In this document: piece by piece, positions 44,142 through 53,954 of the stretch
Numbering within the stretch: the first letter of the stretch is position 1
Layout: each line of letters begins with the position of its first letter
Source of the DNA: Anaerotignum propionicum
Lineage (GTDB): Bacteria > Bacillota > Clostridia > Lachnospirales > Anaerotignaceae
Length of the DNA stretch: 64,000 nt
NCBI RefSeq assembly: GCF_024461735.1
Contig: NZ_JANGAD010000010.1
Coordinates: forward strand, 18,085 to 82,084
Reading direction: 5' to 3'
Notes under the pieces: generated by a model
The model's database searches: none
Told to the model about the DNA's origin: nothing
What the model saw: the letters and a program-made list of their open reading frames with translations, nothing else
Translations under genes and position numbers: made by a program

Positions 44142-44913
44142 TGGCTGGGCTTTTTGGCAGGAAATTGCTAAGAGACTTTCAAAGGGACAGAGAACAAACT
44201 TCTTCTTTTCTGAGGATGAGGTACTTCTGCTAGTGCAACAAGAGAAACTCAGTCGTTTTGATTTTGCTGATAGTGCTTACTTTTTTCTACAAGAAGATAA
44301 ATTTTACCGCCTTTTTTATTTTTTGGATAAGGAAAATAGTCCTGAGGTATTGCCTGCTGTTGATGAACCGATTATACTGGAAGAAGTGCTTTTGGCAAAC
44401 AAGGAACGGGTTCCCTCTCAAGGAGATTGGGAAAAAGTTGGTTTTCAAACGTATTTAGAACGAAAACGGATGTATTTCATGTCCAAAAACGTTATATCGG
44501 AAGAAAGGAAAATAACCTTTGCTACAGAAAATTTGATGGAGGATATTTTTCAACTGATGCTTGAAAGTTTTGAGCCTTTTTCTTCTGCACTGCCCACAAA
44601 GGGGGCACTCCTAACAGACATCTTAAATCAGAGAGTATTGGTGTCACTACAAAACCAAAAGCTACTGGGTTTTTTGCATTTTGGAGAGATGAAGCAGGGG
44701 AGTATGCTCTGGCATATTGCAGTGAAGCCCGAAGCAAGGGGCTTAGGTGTTGGAGAGGGGCTTGTGCGGGATTGGTTTTTTGTACAGAAGGATATTTCTA
44801 AGAAGTTTTTCCTTTGGGTAAGAACGGACAACCTTTCCGCTTTACGAATGTATGATAAGTTCGGGTTTTTGCCTGATGGCAGGGTAGCACCCGTAATGAT
44901 AAAAACCACATAA
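44122..44913 (+). CDS. GNAT-family acetyltransferase inside the Dlt-like operon
   Basis: 263 residues. The N-terminal half (1-130) is unlike anything I recognise. The C-terminal half is a GNAT domain with acetyl-CoA motif A in EARGLGVGEGLV near 211-222 and the ALRMYDKFGF ending. AAAGGAG lies in the end of the ligase gene, and ATG 44122 overlaps it by 20 bases, so it is tightly coupled. Standard dltABCD operons have no such gene. It may acetylate the amino acid after loading, or make the amino acid derivative. Function unknown. Confidence 0.75.
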   Translation: MIEKLIDGWAFWQEIAKRLSKGQRTNFFFSEDEVLLLVQQEKLSRFDFADSAYFFLQEDKFYRLFYFLDKENSPEVLPAVDEPIILEEVLLANKERVPSQGDWEKVGFQTYLERKRMYFMSKNVISEERKITFATENLMEDIFQLMLESFEPFSSALPTKGALLTDILNQRVLVSLQNQKLLGFLHFGEMKQGSMLWHIAVKPEARGLGVGEGLVRDWFFVQKDISKKFFLWVRTDNLSALRMYDKFGFLPDGRVAPVMIKTT

Positions 44914-44930
44914 GAGAGGATAATGCAGAG

Positions 44931-45158
44931 ATGGAAACATTATTGAAGATTTTGGCTGAATTAAGACCGGACGTTGATTTTGAGGGGAATAAGGAATTGG
45001 TGGACAGCGGTGAGCTGGATTCCTTTGACATCGTTTCCTTGGTTGGTGAATTATGTGAGGCTTATGAAATAGAGATAGGTGCAGAGGACATCATTCCTGA
45101 AAACTTTAATTCTGTTGAGGCGATTATGGCTTTGGTAGAAAGATTGCAGGAAGATTGA
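44931..45158 (+). CDS. DltC-like carrier protein
   Basis: 75 residues. The phosphopantetheine Ser is in GELDSFDIVSLV near residue 31, as in DltC and acyl carrier proteins. Strongly acidic. It carries the activated residue from the ligase to the membrane acyltransferase. ATG 44931 follows GAGAGGATAATG, 17 bases after the GNAT gene. Confidence 0.88.
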   Translation: METLLKILAELRPDVDFEGNKELVDSGELDSFDIVSLVGELCEAYEIEIGAEDIIPENFNSVEAIMALVERLQED

Positions 45159-45177
45159 TTTTTAAGGAGATTGGGTT

Positions 45178-46776
45178 ATGGCTTTTACTTCGGTACAATT
45201 TGTGGTTTTCCTGATATTGGCGGCCACTTTATATTTCCTAACCCCGAAGCGTTACCGTTGGGTAACGCTTTTGGTTGTTAATTATATTTTTTATTTTTTT
45301 GCAGGGGTAGGATACTTTCTTTATTTGCTGGCAACAACAGTAACGATATTTCTTGGAGGACTTAAGCTGGGCAATATGTCTGCCAAAAATAAGGCGGATT
45401 TTGCGGCAATAAAGGGAACATTAGATAAAGAACAGAAAAAGGCGTGGAAGGCTAATTTTACAAAAAGGAAACGGGCTGTTTTAATTCCCACTATGCTTTT
45501 TAACTTAGGTATTTTGGCGGTTTTGAAATATTCGGGTTTTGTTGGCAGTAATTTAAATGCTTTGTTTGGGCGCTTTTCCATTGGTTTGGAAATGCCTGTC
45601 TATAGCTTTTTATTGCCTTTGGGAATTTCTTTTTATACCTTTCAGTCAGTGGGGTATTTGATTGATGTTTATCGGGAAAAATATGAACCTGAGCGTAATT
45701 TAGCAAAGTTTGCGTTGTTTATATCCTTTTTCCCCCAGATTGTGCAAGGTCCTATTGGCAGATATAATGATTTGGCGGAACAGCTTTATCGCCCAAACAG
45801 CTTTTCTTATGAGAGGGTTAAGTTTGGTGTGCAGTTGATGCTTTGGGGGGCTTTTAAAAAGCTTGTGATTGCAGATAGAGCAAAGGTGATTGTGGATACG
45901 GTTTTTGGATATCCAGAAACCTTTGGTGGTACTTATGTTGCGGTAGCGGCTTTGGTTTACTGCATTCAGCTTTATGGAGATTTCTCCGGCGGTATTGATA
46001 TTGCAACGGGGGCTGCTCAGGTATTGGGTATTCAATTAGAAAAGAATTTCGAAAGGCCTTATTTGGCAACCAGTATTCCTGATTTTTGGCGTAGATGGCA
46101 CATTACCTTGGGTGCATGGTTCCGTGACTATGTTTTTTATCCCCTTTCTTTATCAAAATTTTTTACGAAGTTGGGTAAAAAGGGACGTCAGCTTTTTGGA
46201 AATTATATTGGTAAATTATTGCCGGTTTTAATTCCTCAGTTTATCATTTTCTTCCTCATTGGTATTTGGCATGGGGCAGAATGGAAATATATTGCATTTG
46301 GTTTTTACAATGGCACATTAATCGTTTTAGGAATTTTGTTTGATCAGCCATTAAAAAAACTAATACAAAAATTTGAAATTCGCACAGAGTGCTTTAGCTG
46401 GCACTTGTTCCGTGTTCTAAAAACATTAATTTTGGTTGCTTTAGGCAAAATTATTACTAGAGCACCTGGTGTGGGAGCCTCTGTTTATATGATGCATTCC
46501 ATGTTGCAAAATTGGAATAGTGATATTATAATCAACGGCGGTTTATTAAAACTAGGGCTGGATACCCAAGATTTATGGCTTTTACTATTGGCATCCTTAG
46601 TGCTTTTGACGGTGAGCTTGCTTCAGGAATCAGGAATACAAATTCGTCAAGCCTTATCGAAGCAGAACATATTGTTCCGCTGGTTTATTTATTTGGCGGC
46701 AATTTTTTCGTTAATTATGTTTGGCGTATATGGTTTGAATTATAACGCCTCCGACTTTATTTATAGGGGGTTTTAA
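45178..46776 (+). CDS. MBOAT-family membrane acyltransferase (DltB/AlgI-like)
   Basis: 532 residues with about eleven hydrophobic segments. MBOAT signature around LIGIWHGAEWKYIAFG near residue 360 includes the invariant His; FSGGIDIATG near 268 and RRWHITLGAWFRDYVFYPL near 301 are typical of DltB and AlgI. It moves the acyl group from the carrier to a substrate outside the membrane. It is longer than DltB of about 400 residues and closer to the AlgI/PatA size class. AAGGAGATTGG precedes ATG 45178. Confidence 0.88.
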   Translation: MAFTSVQFVVFLILAATLYFLTPKRYRWVTLLVVNYIFYFFAGVGYFLYLLATTVTIFLGGLKLGNMSAKNKADFAAIKGTLDKEQKKAWKANFTKRKRAVLIPTMLFNLGILAVLKYSGFVGSNLNALFGRFSIGLEMPVYSFLLPLGISFYTFQSVGYLIDVYREKYEPERNLAKFALFISFFPQIVQGPIGRYNDLAEQLYRPNSFSYERVKFGVQLMLWGAFKKLVIADRAKVIVDTVFGYPETFGGTYVAVAALVYCIQLYGDFSGGIDIATGAAQVLGIQLEKNFERPYLATSIPDFWRRWHITLGAWFRDYVFYPLSLSKFFTKLGKKGRQLFGNYIGKLLPVLIPQFIIFFLIGIWHGAEWKYIAFGFYNGTLIVLGILFDQPLKKLIQKFEIRTECFSWHLFRVLKTLILVALGKIITRAPGVGASVYMMHSMLQNWNSDIIINGGLLKLGLDTQDLWLLLLASLVLLTVSLLQESGIQIRQALSKQNILFRWFIYLAAIFSLIMFGVYGLNYNASDFIYRGF

Positions 46777-46777
46777 G

Positions 46778-47800
46778 ATGAAAGGATGTTTTAGAATTGT
46801 GACAAGGTGTATTGCCTTTTTAATTGTTTTTTCAATCATATTTTCCAATACCTCTGATTATTTAAGGCGTCCTGATGATGAATCCGATGAAATTCATGCT
46901 TTTTATAATGAACCAAAGGATTCCATTGATGTACTCTTTATGGGGAGCAGCCCTATGTTGCGAGGGGTTTCTCCAATGGTAATGTGGAATCAAGAAGGTT
47001 TCACCAGCTATGTTCGCGCTTCGGCATTACAGGCACCTTCTGTGACCTATGGTCTTATGGAAGAATCTCTGGAGTATCAAAAGCCTGAGCTTGTGGTGCT
47101 TTTATGTGATAACATTTTCCTTGATTTTGATTATGCAGAGCGGGAAGGTGATTTGAGAAGGGCATTGGATGGGATGAAACTATCTAAGTATAAATTGCAG
47201 ATTGTGAATGAGATTACTAAGGCGGATGACAGGCAAACCTTGCTTTCCTATATGTTTCCACTATTTCGTTATCATGAACGTTGGAAGGAAATAGATTGGG
47301 CTGAGGCAGAGCCGGCTCCTCTTATGAAGCATTCTTTTAAAAAAGGAAATGTGTTTTTAAGAGGTGGTGAGCCATTGGACTATCCGGAAAAGTTTATGAT
47401 GCCTTCTGATGTGGCTTCCCCTGCATTTAACGAAAGTGCGAAAAGTTATATTGAAAAGACCATACAACTTTGCAAGGAAAAGGGCATTCCGGTATTGATG
47501 CTTCATATGCCAAAAATGTCATGGAGCTATGAGCAGAGTGTAGCCATGGAAAGCTTTGCAAAGGAAATGGGTGTGGATTATTTGGATTGTGACCGTGAAG
47601 AAATCAGGGAACAGTTAAATTTAGATCCTTCTGTGGACTATTATGACCAAGGCCATATGAATTTAGGTGGTTCTATCAAATTTTCTCAGTGGTTTGGAAC
47701 ATATCTTGATCGTATCTATGATTTGCCTAATCATAAAAAAGAAGAAGCATATCAAGGCTGGAATGAAGATTATCAAGTTTACGTTGAGAAAACAAAATAA
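46778..47800 (+). CDS. DltD/AlgJ-like SGNH-fold protein, membrane anchored
   Basis: 340 residues. One membrane segment near 8-25, then an extracellular SGNH-like domain: block I DVLFMGSSPMLRG with the nucleophile-position Ser near residue 51, and a C-terminal DYYDQGHMNLGG with Asp and His near 285-291. Proteins of this type pair with MBOAT enzymes and complete transfer to the cell-envelope polymer. One base separates it from the MBOAT gene. A terminator follows at 47877. Confidence 0.8.
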   Translation: MKGCFRIVTRCIAFLIVFSIIFSNTSDYLRRPDDESDEIHAFYNEPKDSIDVLFMGSSPMLRGVSPMVMWNQEGFTSYVRASALQAPSVTYGLMEESLEYQKPELVVLLCDNIFLDFDYAEREGDLRRALDGMKLSKYKLQIVNEITKADDRQTLLSYMFPLFRYHERWKEIDWAEAEPAPLMKHSFKKGNVFLRGGEPLDYPEKFMMPSDVASPAFNESAKSYIEKTIQLCKEKGIPVLMLHMPKMSWSYEQSVAMESFAKEMGVDYLDCDREEIREQLNLDPSVDYYDQGHMNLGGSIKFSQWFGTYLDRIYDLPNHKKEEAYQGWNEDYQVYVEKTK

Positions 47801-47876
47801 AGAAATACTTTTTCTGGACAACAATTGAAGAAATGCGCTTCTTAAGGATATTTTCTGGGAAATAAAAAGAAAAACC

Positions 47877-47917
47877 AAAACCTGTTTTGCTATTTTGCAC
47901 TACAGGTTTTTTGTTTT
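47877..47917 (+). terminator. Terminator of the Dlt-like operon
   Basis: AAAACCTG (47877-47884) pairs with CAGGTTTT (47903-47910), followed by TTGTTTT. Confidence 0.8.
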
Positions 47918-47992
47918 GACAGAAGGATTTCCAGCATAGAATCAACTTCTGATGAATAGTTTTGTAGTAAGACTAGATAAGTGAGGATAGCC

Positions 47993-48658
47993 ATGGAAAA
48001 TGATAAGTACCCATATGTAAATTTACCATTGCCCTATGCATATGATGCTTTGGAGCCTTTTATTGATGCACAAACTATGGAAATACACCATGACAAGTAT
48101 TTGCAAAACTATATTAATAATTTAAATAATACAATTAAAGATTATCCCGAGTTACAGCAGTTAACCCTAGAAGAATTAATCAAAAATGCTGTTTACTTAT
48201 TGGATCCGCTACGAATACCCATACAGAATAACGGTGGGGGCGTATATAATCATCGTATTTATTTTAATGGTATGCAGCCACCAACTGGAGTGCGGCCTCA
48301 GGGAAGATTGATTGACATGATTGCGGCGCAATTTGGAAGTCTGGATAATTTCCTAATTATTTTTAAAGCGGAGGCCTTGAAGATATTTGGCTCTGGTTAC
48401 ACTTGGCTGGTTTTTGACAATGGCAAATTAAGAATTATAACGATGCCGAACCAAAATAGCCCCCTTTTATTAAACTATTGTCCCATTATTGCATTGGATG
48501 TTTGGGAACATGCATATTTTTTAAAACATTATTATATGAGAAGTGCTTATATTGATGATTGGATGCAGGTAATAAACTGGGATATAGCCAATCAAAATTA
48601 TATGGAGTGTCTTGCCAATTTAAATAAAGTAGACGTGATTACTGATGTGAATGAGTAA
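47993..48658 (+). CDS. Fe/Mn superoxide dismutase family protein
   Basis: 221 residues. All four metal ligand positions are present: His in EIHHDKYLQNYINN near 29-30, His in YNHRIYF near 86, and Asp and His in LDVWEHAYFLKHYY near 167-171. The usual GGHxNHSxFW is changed to GGGVYNHRIYF. It should disproportionate superoxide; in spore formers such proteins are also found in coats. The start ATG 47993 follows GTGAGGA. Monocistronic. Confidence 0.85.
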   Translation: MENDKYPYVNLPLPYAYDALEPFIDAQTMEIHHDKYLQNYINNLNNTIKDYPELQQLTLEELIKNAVYLLDPLRIPIQNNGGGVYNHRIYFNGMQPPTGVRPQGRLIDMIAAQFGSLDNFLIIFKAEALKIFGSGYTWLVFDNGKLRIITMPNQNSPLLLNYCPIIALDVWEHAYFLKHYYMRSAYIDDWMQVINWDIANQNYMECLANLNKVDVITDVNE

Positions 48659-48666
48659 ACATATAT

Positions 48667-48702
48667 AAGGGACATAAGGTGAAAAGCCTTGTGTCCCTTT
48701 AA
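48667..48702. terminator. Likely bidirectional terminator between SOD and asnB
   Basis: AAGGGACATAAGG (48667-48679) pairs with CCTTGTGTCCCTT (48687-48699), one G-T pair; T runs on either side are short. Confidence 0.65.
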
Positions 48703-48723
48703 AATTAAGGTAATTCTAGTTAG

Positions 48724-50574
48724 TTAAACAACTTTAATATTCCATTTCTGCATCCAATAATTAATTTGAACTACATAAGCCAACATCTGGGGGCCTGCCA
48801 TAAGCTGGCCGTACCAAGGCTTTCCATAATCGGAGGGGCTTTTCAAGAAAGTCTCTACTTTTTTTCGATCTAAAAATTGTAGTACAGGGGAAGAGGAATC
48901 CTCCATAATTTCTGTAACCATAGAAGCCAATAATGCTTCATAATTTTTATCATAAATTTTAGGGTATGGTGATTTTCTGCGGAATAAAACCTCATCAGGA
49001 ATTAAACCAATGCCGCATTCTCTTAATAATGACTTTACCACATCATTTCTTGTTTTCATTTCCCAAGGTACATTCCACACATATTCAATTAGTCTGTGAT
49101 CTGCAAAAGGAACCCTTGCTTCTAATCCGCTATACATACTGGTACGATCCATACGGTCTAACAGGGTTTGCATAAACCATTTTTGATTCAGATATGCAAT
49201 TTCTCTTCTGCGGGCCTCTTGAGGAGTATCCTCTGCTAATTTTGGTGTTTCACTGACGGATTTTGCATATGTTTTTGCTACATAATCATCCATATCAAGA
49301 TATTCAATAAAATCGTCCTTTAATAAAACCTTTCTTGCTTCCAAATCCATTGTCCAGGGGAAGGTGTTTGCTTCAAAACATTCTTTTTTATGGAACCAAG
49401 GATAGCCCCCAAAAATTTCGTCAGCACATTCTCCGGTTAATGCCACTTTATTGTACTGTTTTACTTTTGAACAAAAATATAGAATAGAGGAATCAATATC
49501 TGCCATGGCCGGCAAATCTCTGGCATCTACAGAATCTTTCAAGCAATTTGTTTGATCTTGAATACTGCATTCCAAGTAGCGGTGGTTGCTTTTTAAGTGT
49601 TTCACCATAATATCTACAAAAGGTCTATCCTGAGAAGGCTGAAAGGAGGATGCTTTAAAATATTTCTCATTTCCTACAAAATCAAAGGAAAAAGTGTTTA
49701 GCTGCTCTCCTTTTTTTGCCAGTTCTGCGGCGCATACAGCGGAAACCAAACTGCTATCTACACCCCCTGATAAAAAGGTACAAATAGGAACATGGGATAC
49801 CATTTGCCGTTTGATGGAATCAATGAGCAATTCCTTAGTCTTTTCTACAGTTGTTGCATAATCATCTTCATGAACGTGGCTTTCTAACTTCCAATAACAA
49901 TTTGAATGAATTCCTGTGGGAGAGAACATCATGTAATAACCCGGTAGGAGTTCATCAATTCCTTTAAACACACCTTTGCCATAGGTTTTTGCTGGGCCGA
50001 TGCTGAAAACCTCGTTAAGTCCTTCTTTATCAACTTGAGGTACAATACCTGGATAGGCAAAAATACCCTTGATTTCAGAAGAGAACACAACCTCATGATC
50101 AATAATGGAATAAAACAGTGGCTTTATGCCAGATCGATCTCGATAAAGCAACATCATGTTTTTTAAAGGATCGTAAATGGCAAAGGCGAAAATACCGTTC
50201 AGCTGCTTTACAAAATCCGCACCATACTCTATATAGCTGACTAAAATAACCTCGGTATCTGAATCGGTATCAAATGTCCAGCCCTTGGATAGAAGGTTTT
50301 CCCGTAGCTCACTGGTATTATATAGTTCACCATTGTAAACAATGGCAAAGGTTTCTCCGCCCATTGTTCTGGTAATTGGCTGATGTCCCGTTTTTAAGTC
50401 AATGATGGAAAGCCTTGCATGAGCAAAACCTGCGTTTGAAGTTAAATAGGTACCGCAGTCATCGGGCCCTCTATGACGTTGAACGGTATACATATCTTCT
50501 AGAATTTTTGTGTAATAGGCTTTTTGTTCCAGATAATCTTTTTTTGGATTGAAAAAACCGGCAATGCCGCACAT
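48724..50574 (-). CDS. asnB: Asparagine synthetase (glutamine-hydrolysing)
   Basis: 616 residues. N-terminal glutaminase with catalytic Cys 2 (MCGIAGFFN) and RGPDDCG, then the synthetase domain with PP-loop FLSGGVDSS near residue 267. It makes asparagine from aspartate, ATP and glutamine, in the cytoplasm. AGGAGG precedes the start on the minus strand. It is 19 bases after the permease gene, so the two are one operon, divergent from a LysR gene. Confidence 0.92.
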   Translation of the reverse strand: MCGIAGFFNPKKDYLEQKAYYTKILEDMYTVQRHRGPDDCGTYLTSNAGFAHARLSIIDLKTGHQPITRTMGGETFAIVYNGELYNTSELRENLLSKGWTFDTDSDTEVILVSYIEYGADFVKQLNGIFAFAIYDPLKNMMLLYRDRSGIKPLFYSIIDHEVVFSSEIKGIFAYPGIVPQVDKEGLNEVFSIGPAKTYGKGVFKGIDELLPGYYMMFSPTGIHSNCYWKLESHVHEDDYATTVEKTKELLIDSIKRQMVSHVPICTFLSGGVDSSLVSAVCAAELAKKGEQLNTFSFDFVGNEKYFKASSFQPSQDRPFVDIMVKHLKSNHRYLECSIQDQTNCLKDSVDARDLPAMADIDSSILYFCSKVKQYNKVALTGECADEIFGGYPWFHKKECFEANTFPWTMDLEARKVLLKDDFIEYLDMDDYVAKTYAKSVSETPKLAEDTPQEARRREIAYLNQKWFMQTLLDRMDRTSMYSGLEARVPFADHRLIEYVWNVPWEMKTRNDVVKSLLRECGIGLIPDEVLFRRKSPYPKIYDKNYEALLASMVTEIMEDSSSPVLQFLDRKKVETFLKSPSDYGKPWYGQLMAGPQMLAYVVQINYWMQKWNIKVV

Positions 50575-50593
50575 AGTATACGCCTCCTAATTG

Positions 50594-51973
50594 CTAAATT
50601 AAAATACAAGCTAAAATAAAGGTGAATAGAAAACCAATTCCAACGGGAAGTAGGTTTTTTCTAGCCAGCTCTATTGGATTAACATTACAAATTGCTGCAG
50701 CGGGTATGAGTCCCCAAGGAATAATGGTGCCGCCGCCTACAAAAATTGCAGAAATTTGCCCCAAAGTTGCCAAAATGGGAACGGAGCATTGAACTGCTGT
50801 TCCAAAAGTGTTTGCCAAAACACCAACCAAAGGTAGCCCGGAGAAACCAGAACCATCAAGACCCGTTAGACCGCCGATGACCATTTGAATGAATACAACC
50901 ATATATTTATTTAATGGCGTTATACCGGCTAACCAGATTGCCCAGTCATTTAGAATACCACTTTGGTATTGTTCCCCTAATATATAGGTAATACCCTCAC
51001 CGCCCAAGAAGAAAAAGCCGCCGATTATGATAACAGGAGCAAAAATTTTAATGGCAAACAAAAAACCATCTTTAATATAGTTCGTAACTTTTTCTAAGCT
51101 TTTTTCTTTAAAGCCGATGATGGAAGAAATAATCATAACCAGTAAAGCTGTCCCTGAAACTAAACTTGTGGCGTCTCCACCTTTTAGGTCATATATGAAC
51201 ATAAAGATAATGTCACAGAGGAAGGCAACAGGGGTGAAAATCGCAACAAAAAGTGCTGCTTTCGAAGGTTTTGGCTGAGATACCTTTTCACTGCTTTGTG
51301 TATATAATATGCTTTGGTTTTGGCTTACCATGGTTTTTCTGTTTAAGAGAAATGCAGAAACCACCGTCACAATACTCATGGTAAGAAACAAGGGCATTCC
51401 GGTCTGCAAGATACTTTGGGGTTCGATGCCTGCGGAGGCTGCAGTAATTGCAGGGGCTCCTTGAATCACTATGTCAGAACTCAAAGCAATTCCGTGGCCA
51501 AAGAGGTTCATTGCCATTGCTGCGGCAAGGGGAGTTAATCCTTTTTTTACAGCCAAAGGGACTAAAATGGCACCAACCAATGCAACGGCAGGGGAAGGCC
51601 ACAAAAACATTGAGAAAATCATCATGGTGATGCCCAAAATCCACCATGCGATATAGGTATTTTTCATGATTTTTGACATGGAACGCATCATCAAATAATC
51701 ACTACCTAAATCAGATAGGCATTTCGATAAAGATGTAACCAATGCAATGGTAGCAATGATTTCCATAAATTCCTTTGACGCATATAGTACGGCGTGAAAA
51801 ATAGATTGGATTCCGCCTACTAAACTGCGGCTGCTAACAAGCCCTAAAATAAATATGAAAATGACACAGACGATGGGCGTGTCTTTCCTAAAGATCATTG
51901 TTGCAAGAATGGTTAAAACACCGATAAGGTAGATAAAATGGATGGGTGTAAGGTGAATCGCTAGGCTTGGCAT
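50594..51973 (-). CDS. 12-TM organic-anion/amino-acid permease, ion-transporter type
   Basis: 459 residues with about twelve hydrophobic segments and duplicated re-entrant-loop-like Gly/Ser/Pro-rich stretches (LWPSPAVALVGAILVPLA near 131 and GLTGLDGSGFSGLPL near 370). These are traits of the ion transporter superfamily (gluconate, citrate and dicarboxylate carriers). Substrate unknown; cotranscription with asnB suggests aspartate, asparagine or a C4 acid. The start is set by GGAGGTATCG on the minus strand; the longer upstream reading enters the LysR control region. Confidence 0.72.
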   Translation of the reverse strand: MPSLAIHLTPIHFIYLIGVLTILATMIFRKDTPIVCVIFIFILGLVSSRSLVGGIQSIFHAVLYASKEFMEIIATIALVTSLSKCLSDLGSDYLMMRSMSKIMKNTYIAWWILGITMMIFSMFLWPSPAVALVGAILVPLAVKKGLTPLAAAMAMNLFGHGIALSSDIVIQGAPAITAASAGIEPQSILQTGMPLFLTMSIVTVVSAFLLNRKTMVSQNQSILYTQSSEKVSQPKPSKAALFVAIFTPVAFLCDIIFMFIYDLKGGDATSLVSGTALLVMIISSIIGFKEKSLEKVTNYIKDGFLFAIKIFAPVIIIGGFFFLGGEGITYILGEQYQSGILNDWAIWLAGITPLNKYMVVFIQMVIGGLTGLDGSGFSGLPLVGVLANTFGTAVQCSVPILATLGQISAIFVGGGTIIPWGLIPAAAICNVNPIELARKNLLPVGIGFLFTFILACILI

Positions 51974-52261
51974 TACGATACCTCCCTCAAAAAATGATAT
52001 AATACAATATTCATTTTCCAGAGATATGTGCCAAAATGGCAAGTAGGAACAAGTTGCAAGAAAGGGTATCCCTAGAGCTGTTTTATGTAGATAATTACAA
52101 CAAGCAAGTAGAAAACTATGGAATGTCTGGATTTTTAAACAATTGTGTTTTATAATAAATGATATATATGCGTTAATATGAATAAAATGCTGTTTTTGGC
52201 ATCTGCGCAATATATTAAGGCTACAGATATGCATGTTATAATTGGATTTAGGAGGGTATAC

Positions 52262-53197
52262 ATGAATTTCACAGACTTGAAATATGTAATTGAAATCGAT
52301 AAATGCGGTTCAATTTCTTTAGCGGCTAAAAATCTTTATGTTGCACAGTCGAATTTAAGCCGTGCAGTGAAAGAGCTGGAACAAGAATTTGATATTGTTA
52401 TTTTCAGACGAACACCAAAAGGCGTAATTACAACCAGAGAAGGGCAACGATTTTTACGCCATGCCAAAGAGATACAATATCAAATCAATAATTTGACCAA
52501 TGCATATTCTGATGTAAACGACCATGGGGTAAGCCTAAAGATTTCTGTACCCAGAGCTAGCTATATTTCTGAGGTTTTTACTAATTTTTTGAATACGCTG
52601 GATGAGGATGATAATATGCGTATTCATTACTGCGAAACAAATTCCAGCAAAACCATTCAAAATGTGTTGGATTATCATTATGATATTGGAATTATTCGAT
52701 ATAATGTTATGCACGAGGGATATTATTTATCGTTATTTAAGCTGAAGGATTTATCCTATAGACTCATTTTGGAGTTTGACTACTTGTTGCTAACCTCTAA
52801 AGACAGTATCATAGCCGATAAACATATCAGGGCAGATTCTGATTTAGATGGATGTATAGAGGTTGTGCATGGAGATGAAAGACTTCCTACAGGTGGATAT
52901 ATTGATTTAACGGAAAATGACAGAGAAGAGCGCTGTCAGAAAAAGGTTATTTATCTTTATGAAAGAGCTAGTCAATTTGAAATTCTCTCAACTGTCCCAA
53001 ATACATATATGTGGGTTTCACCTGTTCCAGATGAAACGTTGGAGAAATATGGGCTGATACAGAAGCGGTGTGGGTCTTACGCTAAGTATATGAAGGATGT
53101 ATTGGTGTTTAAGGAAAATCATGTACCTAAAAAATATGAAAAGCAGTTAGTGGATAAGTTAAGGGAGAAAACCAGAGAATTTGGTTGTTATTTGTAA
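52262..53197 (+). CDS. LysR-type regulator next to the permease-asnB operon
   Basis: 311 residues. N-terminal helix-turn-helix (GSISLAAKNLYVAQSNLSRAVKELE) and a LysR effector domain. AGGAGGG precedes ATG 52262; a TATAAT at 52237-52242 may be its -10. It is transcribed away from the permease gene, the classic layout for LysR control of the divergent operon. Effector unknown. Confidence 0.85.
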   Translation: MNFTDLKYVIEIDKCGSISLAAKNLYVAQSNLSRAVKELEQEFDIVIFRRTPKGVITTREGQRFLRHAKEIQYQINNLTNAYSDVNDHGVSLKISVPRASYISEVFTNFLNTLDEDDNMRIHYCETNSSKTIQNVLDYHYDIGIIRYNVMHEGYYLSLFKLKDLSYRLILEFDYLLLTSKDSIIADKHIRADSDLDGCIEVVHGDERLPTGGYIDLTENDREERCQKKVIYLYERASQFEILSTVPNTYMWVSPVPDETLEKYGLIQKRCGSYAKYMKDVLVFKENHVPKKYEKQLVDKLREKTREFGCYL

Positions 53198-53954
53198 TTA
53201 ATGAAGGAAGAAAAGCTGTTTTTATTGAAAAATAGATTTTAAAGTAGATATTTTCTTGATTTATTGAGCATAAAAGGGTTTAAGTGACAAATTATGGCTT
53301 GCATTTAGAATTATGCAAGCTTTTTTTTATGCTGAAGAAGCGTCGAAAAATAGCGAATTGAATTCGTAAATTTTAATTACAAAAACAAATCAAGTTTTAT
53401 ATTTTTTTTCATGAATAAGCTTTATTTTTGAATTGTTAAATAATTGATAATATCATACAAATTTAGGTGGATTTAATGGGGGAGTTTTTTATTACTTTTT
53501 TTGTAAAAATAGCTTTTTTGTATGAAAGGATGTACAAAAAGACTAATTTCATACATCATGAATCCACTTCCTATTTCAATTTTTAACACAATAATAATAT
53601 ACCACAAATTTTTGTCCATATAAAAAATGATATAGGCTATTCGTTTAATCGGTATGGACGAAAATAAAAATTTTTATTGATTAAAACGATTTTCGATGTT
53701 AGTATTAGCATCAAGAAGGAAAAGCGCACAATATTGCATCTGATATATTTTGACAAATATAAAAAGTGCACAATGTGGTCTGTTCTTTCCCCTAGTATCG
53801 CTCTCTGTGTCAATAAAAATACCCCATCTAAATTTTATATTTCATATACAAAAAATAGATGGGGGGATACGGCAGTGCGTGCAGTACCGTTCCTGCACTT
53901 AACAATAGAAAAAAATCATGTTAACAGACTAAAATTATGTAAGGGGGATTTTAA
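53198..53954 (+). promoter_or_regulatory. Long structured leader/control region of adhE
   Basis: After the LysR terminator this 625-base stretch holds a Rex-like site TTGTTAAATAATTGATAA (53433-53450), a 12-base stem TTTTTGTCCATA / TATGGACGAAAA (about 53609-53664), a perfect stem CCCCATCTA / TAGATGGGG (53822-53830, 53856-53864) and GTGCAG/CTGCAC (53879-53898) next to the ribosome site. A weak reading frame at 53677-53964 is not supported. Redox and RNA-level control of adhE are inference. Confidence 0.5.
53297..53328 (+). terminator. Terminator after the LysR gene
   Basis: GCTTGCAT (53297-53304) pairs with ATGCAAGC (53313-53320), followed by eight T. Confidence 0.88.
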
